Below, piece by piece: positions 11,659 through 24,180 of a stretch of DNA of 64,000 bases. How positions within the stretch are numbered: position 1 is the first letter of the stretch; the number at the start of each line of letters is the position of its first letter. Source of the DNA: Canna indica (lineage: Eukaryota; Streptophyta; Magnoliopsida; Zingiberales; Cannaceae); NCBI GenBank assembly GCA_034359265.1, contig CP136891.1:77678501-77742500 (forward strand), in the 5' to 3' direction. A program made the translations under genes and the position numbers. The notes under the pieces are model-generated. The model ran no database searches. It was not told the origin of the DNA and saw only the letters and a list, made by a program, of their open reading frames with translations.

Positions 11659-12010
11659 GTGTGCTTCTCGCGAGCTCGGTTTCCATCGAGTTTGGTTCTC
11701 GGCCCTAAATGCGGCCTCTAGCTTAGCCCGACATGTTCTAAATGAGCAATATGACCCCAAGCACACTTCTCATGAGCTTGGTTTCCACTGAGTCTGGTCC
11801 TCGGCCCTAAACGCGGCCTCCAGCTCAGCTCGGCATGCTCTAAATGAGCAACATGATCCCAAGCGCGCTTCTTGCGAGCTCGGTTTTCACCGAGTCTGAT
11901 CCTCGGCCCTAAATGCAGCCTCCGGCTCAACTTGGCACGCTCTAAATGAACAACATGATCCCAAGCGCGCTTCTCGCGAGCTCGGTTTCCACCGAGTCTG
12001 ATCATCAACC
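11659..12010. repeat. 102-bp tandem repeat, about 3.5 copies
   Basis: The phrase CTTCTCGCGAGCTCGG recurs with CTTCT at 11664, 11766, 11868 and 11970, an exact 102-base step. Each unit also carries TCGGCCCTAAA and CTCTAAATGAGCAA. More diverged units seem to extend upstream to about 11520. The open frame across it on the minus strand exists because 102 is a multiple of three; I do not take it as a gene. Confidence 0.9.
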
Positions 12011-13452
12011 ACAATGCCACTACTTTCGGCCTTAGAGCCCTCAATGATCAGAGCTTAATTTTTCGCCAATTTGACTCGTCGGCCCTAGCGCCCTACTTAT
12101 AACTACCAAACAACCAATCCCAACTTTAAATTTTATCTTTCTGACCTAGATATATAGTCAACATAACCACAACAATTGAAAAACCGATCAAACTCGGCAA
12201 AAGCATAGCAAGGATAAATACAGAAAGTCATCCCTTTATTCATAAAATCCAACAAAGGGAGTAGTTACACATACAAACCCATGAGTGCAGCTTACAAATG
12301 AGAAAACAAGCCATAAAGGTATAGATCTCGAATATCATAATAGAGAAAAGAAGGATCTACTCCTCTTCGGAGCCATACAAGTGAAAATTCCGACCAGCAG
12401 TCCTGTTACACCACATAAGACCTACTGGTGGAACCACCCCGCAGCCCGAGAGTTGAAGGGCAAGGAGGAGGGAAGTGAGAGCCCTGGCTCTACAATTAAA
12501 CCTAGAATCATGGACAAGATTCCAACCATCTGAGAGCACAAGGCCTCCCTTAGTGTGTTTACCACGGGGACCGCTTTGTTGTAAGCCCGATGGTACAGAC
12601 CCACGATCAAAACCACGGTGATCTACGAACCATTCGCCACAAAGTAAAAAACGACCCTTGGAGGGACGATAACCTTCGACACCACTCACTTCATGATTTC
12701 CAATACATACAACATGCAGAGGGATATTTATAAGCCCAAGACAAGAACCGTCACTCTGATGGAAGCTCCACTTATTCACGAACGAAATCACGTCCTGTCA
12801 GTTCACTTCTGACACTCAACACCTCAGAAACTGCTTATCGAATCTTTACTCATAATTACTCTCATGTCAAGCTATATCTACCAAACAGGTGGCGAGCATC
12901 TAGAAGATCACCTTCCTCTTCCGCATAATCATCACATCTAGCCCGGATAACGAAGAGTCACATAAGAGGTCATGTGCCCTGTGCGTGACAATGACTCAAT
13001 CGACGTCCTCCCAACCACTCGAGGTCGTAAGCCAGCATCACTTAGAGCTCGGCACGTAGTCCTCCAGACCCTGACCGAGCTCGGGGGTTGTGGATTGGAC
13101 TAGTACTTTTGGTTTTGGCCGTATCAGGCCTAACAACGTCCTGCACTCCTGAACCTAATTCGAGACAAACCTAATGCTCCACCCAGGTGCTTCACCCGAC
13201 CATACAAGGATATTCACATCCTCCTTAATCATGAGGGATACACCATTATGAGGCAGCTATCTCCAGGATCAACCTCGACACATTCTGAGCAATATCCCTG
13301 CGAGAATGTTGGGCAACGTCATCACCTCCACCTGCAATAAATACAAACATGACAGGCCTCAAGTAATATAAGTTCAAATTTCATTATCTCCACCTCGAAT
13401 ATCTACTAACTTGAGCGTCATAGTGTCTTTTACAAGTCGGAGTGCAAATGCT

Positions 13453-15768
13453 GCAAGACCCGAGGTTTCCTAATATAAAATTTATTTTTGGTGCAGTCCA
13501 TCGGATCGGAGTTAGTCGGGTCGAGTCACGAAATCGCCGCAAGTAGAAGGTATAATTTAAGCTTTATGAAAATTTATTAGTTAAATATTCCTTCCTTTTT
13601 AAACATAAGATGCCTTAGTATGAGTCGAGTTCAAATCGTGTATGTGGATTTAATCGGGGCTCGAATCGGATTCGGACTGAGTCGAGTAAGGACTTAAGTG
13701 AGGAAGGGCTTTTTAGTCAAAATAAAATAAAATAAATATAAAACTTCTCACCCCAGCCGCCGTATGACTCAAGAAGGAGCCGCACGCAGCCCGAGGTGAA
13801 GGGAGAGAAGAGGATTCCGAGTGGTGGCGCGAGAAATTGGTGTCGTCGTCGGAGATCGGAGTCATCGTCGCCTAGATCGTCTTCATTTTTTATCAAGGTG
13901 AGTGGTCGAACTTAGTTTATTAGGGTAGGCGTGTGGTCGACCCTTAGAGATGATGAAACATTATTTTTCTCGTGTCGGATCTTGTGGATCTGAAGTTTCT
14001 CGAGATTTATGGTTTTCTGATGCAAGTTGTAATCATGCGATGAATGTTTTCGCATCGTTTTCTTGGTTTTAGGGGCCGACCAATTGAGGGAGATAGGGGA
14101 AAGGTCATGCCGAAATTTCCCCCAAATCCCTTGAGTGGCTTAAACCCCTTGGGTCGATCCCTTTTCATGTGTAGATAATTCGTGAAGTTAGATCTTACGA
14201 TCTCATGGTCAAATTGTCCTTCCTTTCCCCTTTAAAAAGGTTCGGCCGAACAAGTACCCTTGTTTAGGGATCGGCCGAGTGGAGAGGAGAGTAGATTTGA
14301 TACAACGTGTTGATTTCATCTCTTGGAAATTATGTTCGTCGATTGAAATTGTCGATTTAGCGATTGATGAATGGATTGTTCATTCTAGTAGATGAGATTT
14401 AAAATTGTAGGAGAAAATCTTCTTGAATGTGCATATATGGCTAAGATTATGTGTGGTATATGATTTGTAGAATTTCCTTCATCAAATTATTAATGCTAGT
14501 ATTGAAACTACCATGATAGATTAATTGTTACATTGCTGGAATTTATTGAATAAATGCAAAATTTAATTATTTTGTTGTTGCAATTATGCGGTTATTCATG
14601 GTAGTAGAGGTAGGTTAACTTATGGATTGTGACATGTATGTATTTGGACATTTTTACACTTATGACATGTAGTTCACACTTGAAATGTGGCATATGACGC
14701 TAGAGGACTATTAGGAAACTCTAGGGTGCTTGTTATTTAGAAAAACTCGAATGTAGACAAGTTAGGTCTCACACCTAGGGAACAACCAACAAGCAATAGT
14801 GTGCGAATGGTAAGGCCCGGAAAAAAGGGCTGAGCACGGGTGAATGCTCAGGATTTTAAATAAGAAAACTTTAGAACACTTTGCTTGTGTGATGTGATTG
14901 GGATGGTCAGCCAAGAAGCATAGATAGTCAGAATGACTAATGCTTAACTTGGCTAGTGATTTAAGTTTTGAGATTGCACCAGCGGGCCCGCTAGGTGTTA
15001 GACCCCAGTTGGGTGGGACTAGCTATCCCTAACCCGGTAGGTGTCCGGAGACTAGTAGACCATCCTATTCGACAACTCGGTGTTTGCTCTGATTTACTTA
15101 TGTGTTATGTAGGCCGTGCGGCCAAAATACTTCTGTCATTGTGTGGTAAGGCTGGTTAGAGCAGAACCATTGGTTCATGAGTAGGCCCTAGTGGCCGGGT
15201 GCTATTCTGTTTAGTTGGGCTGTTATATGACTGTATGGTCTATACAGGACGACTCTTGGGGTCGGTTGTCATATCATGACTAGATTAGATCTCTAACTTT
15301 ATATTTTTCTAACTTATATACATGTGATTATTAGGGATTTATGTGGAGGTTCGGAAGAATCACTCACTGAGTTTCATGTGGACTCACGGTTTATTTCTCT
15401 TGTTTTGTAGAGCTTGAAGTGAGATGAGGCTTGGAGTCATGGTGCAACTGGAGGACAAGTAGTGGCGTAGATCTCATAGCAGCATCCAGTAGTCGTAGCT
15501 AGTCGTGATATCTAGGATTATTTTCTTTACATACATTGGGAGTTGTTTATTTGAAAACATGTATTCGACTTTAATTCGAGCTGTTTTATTTTATAGTTGA
15601 TATTTCACAACTCTTTTTAAAATTATGAACCTTATTTAAAAATTAAATAAAAGCCGCATTGTTGTTTTTATTTACATGCTTCTGGTTTCTTGTCAGTATG
15701 TGGTAGGCTTTAGGGTAGGACATAGACCCTGGCCAATCACATGACCCTAAGTTAATTGGGGCGTGACA
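13453..15768 (+). mobile_element. LTR-like repeat, candidate solo LTR (about 2.3 kb)
   Basis: The block opens with TGCAAGACCCGAGG at about 13454 and ends GGGGCGTGACA at 15768, TG...CA termini as in plant LTRs. It has an organisation much like the proven solo LTR at 60920-63268: similar length, a purine-rich leader with a splice-donor-like AAGGTGAGT near 13900, and a 3' acceptor-like TTTTGTAG near 15410. No matching 5-bp duplication flanks it (AATGC versus ATCCG), so it may be rearranged or joined to the gypsy remnant. No proteins are encoded. Confidence 0.5.
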
Positions 15769-16199
15769 ATCCGACGACTCTAAGTCACCAAAATTAATTA
15801 TTTTCTAATACTTAAATTATTGCATTTGCAGCTCATAATCTTGTATTATGGATTTTATGGGCTACAAATGATATTATTAACATAACTTCTAAATACTAAA
15901 TACTGTAAAAAGTTTTTGCAGCCAACCAAACAAATTGATTTATCTATTTGGTGCAAGTAGAGTTGCAGTATTTGTATTTACGAGCAATCAAACGCCTCTC
16001 AATGAATTAATTTTTTCCCAAAAAAATCTATTAAGACTGTAGAATGTTATAGGAATTCTATTAGTTGAAATCAATGGTAAAAAAACATGTCTTATATAAA
16101 AATTATCTGAGAGAATTAAATAAATAACAAACAAAATTTCTAGTTTCAGATAATCAATTCCTTATTCTAAGAACCAATCAAGGACATAGAAATATTTCA
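15769..16199. other. AT-rich spacer
   Basis: No gene, repeat or terminus recognised. Confidence 0.4.
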
Positions 16200-16625
16200 A
16201 AATGGAAATCTATTGGTTCCACATCCTTCAAAGCCATCATCAACTCAGTCTTGTCTCGTGAGGACGCTCCAAACTCCGATAGCAGCTCTGCTATCACTGC
16301 TTGGATTAACCAGATGGAGGAACCTTAGAAGAGTCTTCCGGCAATTGAACTCTCAATACGGAAAGCAGAAAAGAGCATAGCGCTTGCAACTCGTAGCCAT
16401 GGTTGACAAACATGAATTGCAAGGCTGATAACGGTATAATGATCGACCACTAGATCACTTGTGTTTACTTAAAACGACCAAGGCACAGTTGGATAAACTC
16501 TATGGCTTGGAAGATCTTTACCGGAAGAGGTGGGTTAAAGAAAGGCTATAGGAGTACAAGATTCTTTCATCAAGTGGCATCCGCTAGAATATGTTTCAAC
16601 TGGATAACTTACATTGCAAATAAGC
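16200..16625 (+). pseudogene. LINE fragment (linker between endonuclease and RT)
   Basis: Broken frames give KAQLDKLYGLEDLYRKRW, then SSSGIR-type and FNWITYIA-like residues, which match the segment of plant L1-type ORF2 between endonuclease and reverse transcriptase (the region that normally reads W-K-GDRNT-FFH). Several stops are present. The same region is found in LINE-A at about 52030-52180. No RT or tail follows. Confidence 0.55.
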
Positions 16626-17339
16626 TTGTAAAACAATTTGCATATTTGAATAAGGAGGATCAAGCAGAAATAGAATAGATAATTATAGGTACAAGAGCAG
16701 TAATGATCTTTAATTAAAGGAGGCAACAACTTGACTCACCAGAGATTCACTGTCGTCTCGATCTCCACAACTTGCTCTTCTCTTTACAACACTAACCTTA
16801 ATTAATATTACCAATATGAATATGCAAATAGCGAATATTTATATGAGGCAAAGCATATAGTGCGGAAAAAAACGTGTAAGGAATAAGTAGCATTTCTCTG
16901 GAGCAATAATTATCATCGGTTAATTTTTTGTTCAAAGTTGACTAGACTAGTGTTCCTCAAAAGAAGTCGACTAGACTTTTCAAGAACCCATTGGTTTTCC
17001 AAATTTGACAATCCACATGCAGTGAGCAAATTTTCTTGGTGGAAAACTGGAAATAAAGAGAAAAGGACATGAGCAGAGAAAAGTTAGAAAACAAGTTGCA
17101 GTTTGGGGCAGTGAAGACAGTGACTGAGATATATATAACGTGTGAACGTCCAACTCAAGCGTAACGGGGACGGTATTGGATAATATTTTTAAAAAAATAT
17201 TATTTCTCCCTCAAATTTAAACTTTGGAAAAACACTATCACCAGTAGAATGTGCTAGCTTGGTTGAATGAAATAAATTCATAAAGTACATGAATAGATAA
17301 AAAATATTCAAAGAATATAATAGATAAAGGATATTATTT
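16626..17339. other. Spacer, nothing recognised
   Basis: Mixed-composition DNA. Short ORFs show no domain features. Confidence 0.35.
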
Positions 17340-19135
17340 TTTTTTGAGAAAATTAATAAAAATGACTCGAATTTTGACATTTTAAAGAAATATGATATAT
17401 TTTTTTATTTAAAATAAATACGTATTTCAACTTTTGAAATTATAACAATTATAGACTCCCGTTAGATTTCTGTTTATTTACTCGTTATGTGCTGACGTGA
17501 TGTTCCACGTCAGCACAAAAAAATTATTTTTTAAATTCAGGATGTCACGGTATCGTTAATTCTACGTGACAGAATTTTTTTTTAAAATTAAGGAAAATTA
17601 ACAAAAATGATCCGAACCGTAACGTTTTTAACAAATATGACCTATTCTTTTATTTGAAATAAATATGTATTCTAAGTTTTGAAATTATAACAATTATAGA
17701 CTCCCGTTAGATCTCTATTTATTTACCTGTTATGTGCTGACGTGAAACGCCACATCACATAAAAGTTATTTTTAAATTCAAGATGTCACGTCATCGTTAA
17801 TCCTATGTTGCAGAATTTTTTAAAAAATTAAAATTAATCCACGACACCACCACAACTTAAAAATTTCAAACCTAATATCCGACCAAATTAAAAAACTAAA
17901 ACCTACCACCCACTCGACTCGACACACTCGACAAATCTCTCGACGAAGGTGTTCCTATTGTCGGCGCCTCACGTCGCCTACTATTGTCGTTAGCGCATCA
18001 CCTCGACTGGTCTCACCTCATGTCACTTATTGTCACCGCGTATACTTATTGTTGTCGCTAATATAAGTATACATATCAGTATACTAATACTGATATTTAA
18101 TTAAACAAACTGATATAAAAATGCATTCAAGATAAAATATATCGGGGAGAAAATTGATGATGTATCTCGTCGTGCAGGTAAAATAATCATCTGTTGTCAA
18201 TTTGATCTACAAACCATGGTATGTAGTTAGATTGATATCTAGGTTTAGGGTTTAGACGACAAGCTTCGATGACAAAAAATAGGTATCTCGGGCCTGCAAG
18301 AAAAGTTAGGCGAAAGATTACTTTTGGGGTGAGGCGTCGGCGAGACCAAGCAAGAAATAAGAAAAAAAACCTTCGGGATGAGGCACCGACGACAGGAACA
18401 CCTTCGTCGAGGGATTTATTGAGGGTGTCGAGTCGAGTGGGTGGCATGTTTTATTTTTTTAATTTGGTCGAATATTAGGTTTAAAGTTTTTAAGTTATGC
18501 TGGTGACGTGGATTAGTTTTAGTTTTTTTAATATATTTTTTAAATTCTGCCACGTAGGATTAATGATGAGTGACATCTTGAATTTAAAAAACAACTTTTA
18601 TGTGATGTCGTGGCGTTCCACGTCAGCACATAACAGGTAAATAAATAGAGATCTAACGAGAGTCTATAATTGTTATAATTTCAAAAGTTTGAATACATAT
18701 TTGTTTCAAATAAAAGAATAGACCATATTTGTTAAAAACATTAAAGTTCGAGTCATTTTTATTAATTTTTTCTAATTTTTTTAAAAATCCTGCCACGTAG
18801 GATTAACGATGACGTGACATCCTGAATTTTTTTTTTTCTGTGCTGACATGGTGTTCCACGTCAGCACATAACATGTAAATAAATAAAAAACTAACGGGAG
18901 TCTATAATTATTATAATTTCAAAAGTTGGAGTACATATTTATTTTAAATAAAAGAATGTGCCATATTTGTTAAAAGCGTTAAAGTTCGGGTCATTTTCAT
19001 TAATTTTCTCTATTTAAAAAAAATTGCCACGTAGGATTAACGATGATGTGACATCCTAAATTTTAAAAAATAATTTTTATGTGTTGACGTGGCGTTCTAC
19101 ATATTGGCATCCTAAATTTAATTTTTTGGTTGACA
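17340..19135. mobile_element. Foldback-type element with multi-unit inverted arms
   Basis: The left arm has two tandem units of about 244 bases (17345-17590 and 17590-17830); the right arm has at least two and a partial third unit in inverse orientation (18510-19130). Each unit contains a purine-rich start (AATTAATAAAAATGAC), TATAGACTCCCGTTAGAT and an internal dyad TGCTGACGTG..CCACGTCAGCA. The inner arms also match: 17900-17965 (ACTCGACTCGACACACTCGA) against 18395-18450 (TGTCGAGTCGAGTGGGTGG). The unpaired centre is about 18000-18380. Such stepped inverted arms are typical of Foldback elements or MULEs with very long ends. No transposase is encoded. Confidence 0.8.
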
Positions 19136-19288
19136 TTGTAAATATGTCAAAAATGTTAGCATAAGAAATAGATAATAAATAAAAAATTAAATGATCAAAA
19201 TACATTTTTTAATAAAACTAAATATATTTACTTTGTTTGCATAACATAAGTACATAACTACATAAGGCATCTAGAATTTAGAGGAAGA

Positions 19289-19865
19289 TGACTAAAATAT
19301 CTTTCCAAAAATATAATAAATTATATTATAATTTTTTTAATTAATAATAATATAATAAAAATATAAATTAATGTAAAATAATTAATTAATTTAAAATAAT
19401 AAAAACTATTATTTATTTTATTTTCATAAAAAATAATTGAATCGTAAAAAAATAATTATTAGAATATTATTTAATAAAAAATAATAATGATCTATTTAAT
19501 ATATGTAATTATTAAAATTAGTTTAACAATTTAATTTTTATATTCTTATTACAAATTGAAGGATAATATAGGAAAATGATCAAAATATTATTTTAAAAAT
19601 ATAATAAATTATATTATAATTTATTTTACTTAATAATAACATAATAAAATATGAATTAATATAAAATAATTAAATAATTTTAAATAATAAAACTATTATT
19701 TATTTTATTTTTATGAAAAACTATATATTCAATAAATAATTATTAAAATAATATTTAATAATAAAATAATAATTATCTTTTTAAGATATTCAATCATTAA
19801 AATTAATTTAATAATTTAATTTTTTATATATTCTTACGTAATATTTAATATTGAAGGATAATATT
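19289..19865. repeat. Tandem duplication of an AT-rich block, about 288 bp x 2
   Basis: The phrases AAAATATAATAAATTATATT, AAACTATTATTTATTTTATT and GAAGGATAATAT occur in the same order in 19289-19570 and 19577-19865. The two copies differ by many small indels, so the duplication is not recent. No coding potential. Confidence 0.8.
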
Positions 19866-20260
19866 AAAAAATATCATAAGAAATATATAGGGAATATTAT
19901 ACATGTGAAATAGTATTTTTTATTTATTCCTTATGATCCATCTATTTCTTCTCGATAAATTGTAAGTTACTGTATAGATCTAGTCTATTTCCATTCTAAG
20001 TTGCAACCGAAACAAGAGGACAATAGAGTATAAAGAATAATATTCTAAGTTTACTCATTCACGTGTGAGAAGAAGTGTTAAGATCTCTTTTTTGGGAAAG
20101 TTACTCAGTTTGGTATGATCTGAAATATGTATACTTTTGATCAACTTAATTTAGAAATAAGATATTTTTTAAAAATTACTCCTGCCAGGAGGATTCAAAC
20201 TTAACACCTCATGATATCGTTAAATTTAGTTGGATAACTAATTTTTTTCAAAGTAAAATA

Positions 20261-22848
20261 TCTGCTATATAGTAAAAGCTAGTGGAGGTGAACAGGGCGG
20301 ATCCTTTACGATAGCCTTCCATTTTTTTTTCACAGCGCTACTTCTTTTTTGTTTTTTTCATTTCATTTATTTTTTAAAATTATATTTTGTTTTTTCTTTG
20401 TTTTTATTTTCGACTAATTCCTTTTTCTTATTTATATATTTTCAATTCTAATTTTATTTTTATATCAAAATTTTGACATCTAACTCCTTTAGTAAGTTTT
20501 CACATTTTTTTAATATACATTTTTTTTTATATAAAATATACATGATATAAATATACACTTTCTCATATTATACATTATATATCATTTATTTCTTTTTTAC
20601 TTTCTACTTTAATTTTCTATAATAATAGTAATAATAATAATAAATAAATAAATAAATAAAATAATTATTATTATCTATAATTTTTAATAAAATTTGTCTG
20701 GTCAAGTAGTTCACCAAAGCCTTTGCCGCCCCAGCCTTTTCTTTTCAGGTAGCTTGCTGAAAAACTCTTAAAAAGATAAGATTCATCGAAAAAACTCCAA
20801 GATATATGAAATCTACTAGAAAACTCCAAGAATACCAAAAACCCAAAAAAAAAATTGATCTTGAATTTATATGTTGCCCTACACTAAGGACATGAAGGAA
20901 AAATTAGGGAAAAACTTTATATCGAAATGCGAGCCCCTTCGACCCATGAGCACCCCGGCTCCACATGTAATGCACCTCCTCACTTTGAAATCACTAATCC
21001 CAAAAAAGGCATGCGTTACAGCGATGTGAGAGTTGTATTTATAGATAGTAATTAAGTTATGTTTGTTTGCATAAAAACCCCTCAAATATAATAAATCTAA
21101 AATAAGGCCTAAAATTTTAAATATTTTATTAATAATTAAATTTCTAAAATAAGGAGAAAATATGGATATAACATATTTATTTCTCTATTATTTACTACAC
21201 GTGAAAAAATATTGCTTTTATATTAATTGGATATTCAAGTTTTTCATTAAATTATTTATTTAGTTTAAGAGTTTAACTTTTATTTTTAGGGTAAATTATA
21301 CGGAACTCCTCTTGACTATAGTCAATGTGCGCAAAGATTACTTAAACTACCAAGTGTGTACAAACCCCCTCCTCGACTATAGTTATTGTTCAAATAACCC
21401 CCCTCCATTAGCATGTTCGTTAGTAATTTAACGGTAAAACATACACATGTGCAGAACCCCCCTCTCTAGTGCCACATGGTAGCAATCTTCACTCTCAATC
21501 TCATCAGACGGTCATCACTTCTTCTTCTACCTATCCCCTTGCCCTAGACGCCGCCGCCACCGCCACCACCGCCGCTGCCGCCACCACCTCTGGAGGAGGA
21601 GGGGGAGGAGGAGGAGCCGACGACCTCTTCCTCTTCTTGAGTAGGTGGTGGTGGCGGCGACGACGACGATGACGACGGCGACGACGACGACGACGGTAGA
21701 GTTTAGGGCAAGGGGATAGGTAGAAGAAGAAGTGATGACCGTTAGATGAGAAAAAGGGTGAAGATGACTGCCACATGGCACTAGGGAGGGGGGTTATGTG
21801 TACGTGGAAGTTTTACTGTTAAGTTACTAACGGACATGCTAATGGAGGATGGTTATTTGAACAAAAAATGTAGTCGCGGGGGTTCTGTGCACACTTGGTA
21901 GTTTAAGTAGTCTTTGCGCACATTGACTATATATAGTCGAGGAAAGTTCCATGTAATTTATCCTTATTTTTATTTAAGATATTATAATGATATTAATAAT
22001 ATAATCTTATCACACATATAGGAAGTTGGACTCTTATTTTTTTTTAAAAAAAAGATATTTATCTTTTTTTTACTTCAATTATTTAACCTTTATCAAAATA
22101 ATAATTTTCTTAAGCTATGATTCTTTTATTTGTCGAGTATATTATTTTTAGTGCTTATCATTAATGTTATTTATTTTTATTATTATATTAGAAAATTTGT
22201 GTATGCTCTTATTAAATATTTTGCTATTTTTTATTAAGTATATTAAAACTTTACTATTATTGTTGAATTTCAATTTGAATATTGTAAAACTAATCTTTAT
22301 TTTTGGATCTATTAATAAACAACTTTATATATATATATATATATATATATCACAATGTTTAATTATATTTTAATCATTATATGCTTTAATGTGTAATCAA
22401 ATTCATAATTTTTTGATTTTATAATTATTTTATAAAAAAATTATTATCTGAAAAGTGCAAAAATTTTCCTTATCGGTATTATATATTCTTAAACTTTGAT
22501 TATTTTTTATTAGCAAGTAAGTTGTTTTGAGCATTTTCACTTATTATTATTTTTTAGTTTTTTTTTATTATGTTCTTTTTTAAAATTATATTCATCTTAT
22601 TATATTTTCACTATTTTTTAATTTTTAATATTAAACTTTTATTACTATCATTGAATTTAAGTTTAATTGTAAGATTAATCTTTATATATATTTAGTTGTA
22701 TTAATGAATTATCTCATTTTCATATCTTAATGTTTGATTACGATGTATTAGTTTTATATGTTAAAAAAATGAAATAATTATAATTATAATTATTAAATTA
22801 AATTTATTTATAAATCATCCCACTGCGAAGAGTGGGAATTTTTCTAGT
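20261..22848 (+). mobile_element. Non-autonomous Helitron
   Basis: The 5' end reads TCTGCTATATAGTAAAAGC directly after a host A, and the 3' end has the hairpin CCCACT/AGTGGG (22820-22825 with 22832-22837) 11 bases before a terminal CTAG, followed by host T. A 5' TC, 3' CTRR, subterminal hairpin and A/T insertion site without duplication are the defining marks of Helitrons. The interior is AT-rich and non-coding (AATA/TAAA microsatellite at 20625-20660, TA run near 22327-22350) and holds a nested Mutator-type element at 21289-21963. No Rep/helicase gene is present. Confidence 0.8.
21289..21963. mobile_element. Mutator-type inverted-repeat element, 675 bp, 9-bp duplication
   Basis: TTATTTTTA is duplicated at 21280-21288 and 21964-21972. 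The arms (GGGTAAATTATACGGAAC.. and ..GTTCCATGTAATTTATCC) are complementary over about 260 bases each, with shared phrases such as TTAAACTACCAAGTGTG and its inverse. The loop is a GC-rich trinucleotide run (GCC/GGA/GAC repeats, about 21550-21700). Long inverted ends with a 9-bp duplication indicate a MULE-derived MITE. Open frames across the triplet run are compositional. Confidence 0.87.
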
Positions 22849-23839
22849 TAAAAGTAAAAACTAAACATAGAACCTATATGCAACAAGTCTAGATTTCTAA
22901 CCACCAAACTGTGTGATGATCCACAGTTGACTTGACTTCAAGTATAAGTATACGAAGGAATGAAGAACAGACATTATTTTCTATTTGAGCATAAATGGCT
23001 TTTATCTTTCTTTATTACTTTAGAGGGTTCTACGATACTAATTAATTTACCGCATAAATATAAAATTTGGTGCATCGCTTGAATGTGTATTACAGTTTAC
23101 AACAAATTAATACAACAAAAAATCATATGGGGTTTATTTATACCCTAGCTTTTGCTTTTCAAAAGAATTTTATGACATTATACTATAAGAATGCTTAAAA
23201 TTATAAAAATAAAATATTATAAATTAACGAATGAAAATTTATCTAAAAATATCAGATTTTTTATATATTTTTAATGAATTTTGAAGTCATTCCACTGAAA
23301 TAGGGAATATGTGTTTGTATATATATATGCAATTAGAAAAAAATAAAGGACCCTTGCACATAAAATGCTAGTTGATGTAGATTGTTTTTGTTTATATTTG
23401 GAATTTGAACTTGTCAGTTGTCATGTGTTCAATCAGCATTATATTCGATAGAGTTATTTTTGGCTTATTCTATGTGGACTTTTCAACGACCCTTTATTTT
23501 CCATATAGCGAGTGGAAAATCGTAAATAGCAAGAACTGATCTAATATGATTTTTCAACGACCCTTATGGTCCGATTTTTTAAATTTAAAATTGATTTTTT
23601 TTCTCCATTTTTTGATGTTATTGATTGATTTTTGCGATAGATAATTTATCGAATTTTTATAAGTTAATTTGGAAAAAATGTCAATTTTAAATGAATTTAG
23701 TGCATGGTTAGAGAATTTAGATTTGTGATTTGGTTAGGTTCAACTTTAAATCCTTTTTATTTGGATTGAGCTCGAATCAAACTCTGTTAGTTGAGTCAAC
23801 TTAAATTGATTGAATTTGATTCAACTTAATATTAAAATT
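22849..23839. other. AT-rich spacer
   Basis: No gene recognised. The phrase TTTTCAACGACCCTT occurs twice (about 23477 and 23550). Confidence 0.4.
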
Positions 23840-23929
23840 TTCATAATTTTAACAAGGGATGTAAAAGGGATGTAAATTTCCTTTGTTAAGTATTTGACAA
23901 GTATTAGGCAGGGACACTACTAAAAAAAT

Positions 23930-24180
23930 GGTCTTTTGCGATGGCTCATTTGCGACGGCACAGTATGCGGTCGCAGATGCGACAGGTCTGCGATCGTCGT
24001 CCATTGGGGTCGCTAACTGACTAGTTTTGCGACGGCGTTTGTGATCGCCTTGATTGCCGTCGCAAAATAGCAACGACACTGCGATCGCCTCGATTGCTGT
24101 CGCAATATGGCGATGGTTTGGCGATCATTTGCGACCGTGATATTGTGACCGAGTTTTTTCGACCGATGTCCGTCGTAAAA
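23930..24180. repeat. CACTA left subterminal repeats
   Basis: The motif TTTGCGACGG and variants (GCGATCGCC, GTCGCAAAA) recur in both orientations at close spacing. In En/Spm such arrays bind the TNPA-type protein. A matching array lies at 34505-34670 and 35144-35395. Confidence 0.85.

Larger units (their letters stand above)
10160..13452 (+). mobile_element. Ty3-gypsy remnant: integrase, 3' non-coding region, LTR-like tail
   Basis: Protein similarity starts with the RNase H-integrase linker and continues through the integrase, placing it among Tat/Athila-type Ty3-gypsy elements. After the integrase comes the line of short pyrimidine/purine phrases (CCCACTGGGTTTTCCCCATG near 11240) typical of the 3' non-coding region of these elements, then 102-bp tandem repeats, then an LTR-like stretch to about 13452 with a TATA-like CAATAAATA near 13340 and a CTCCACCTCGA block. 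gag, protease, RT and the 5' LTR are absent. No target duplication was found; the outer limits are approximate. Confidence 0.75.

Noticed and set aside
11718..12044. Minus-strand frame with three 34-residue repeats
   Set aside because: It follows the 102-bp DNA tandem repeat, which is divisible by three; no family resemblance and it lies in gypsy non-coding DNA.
21469..21781. Open frames of repeated Ala/Thr/Gly or Arg on both strands
   Set aside because: They are translations of the triplet-repeat loop of a MULE-type MITE; no start context or domain.
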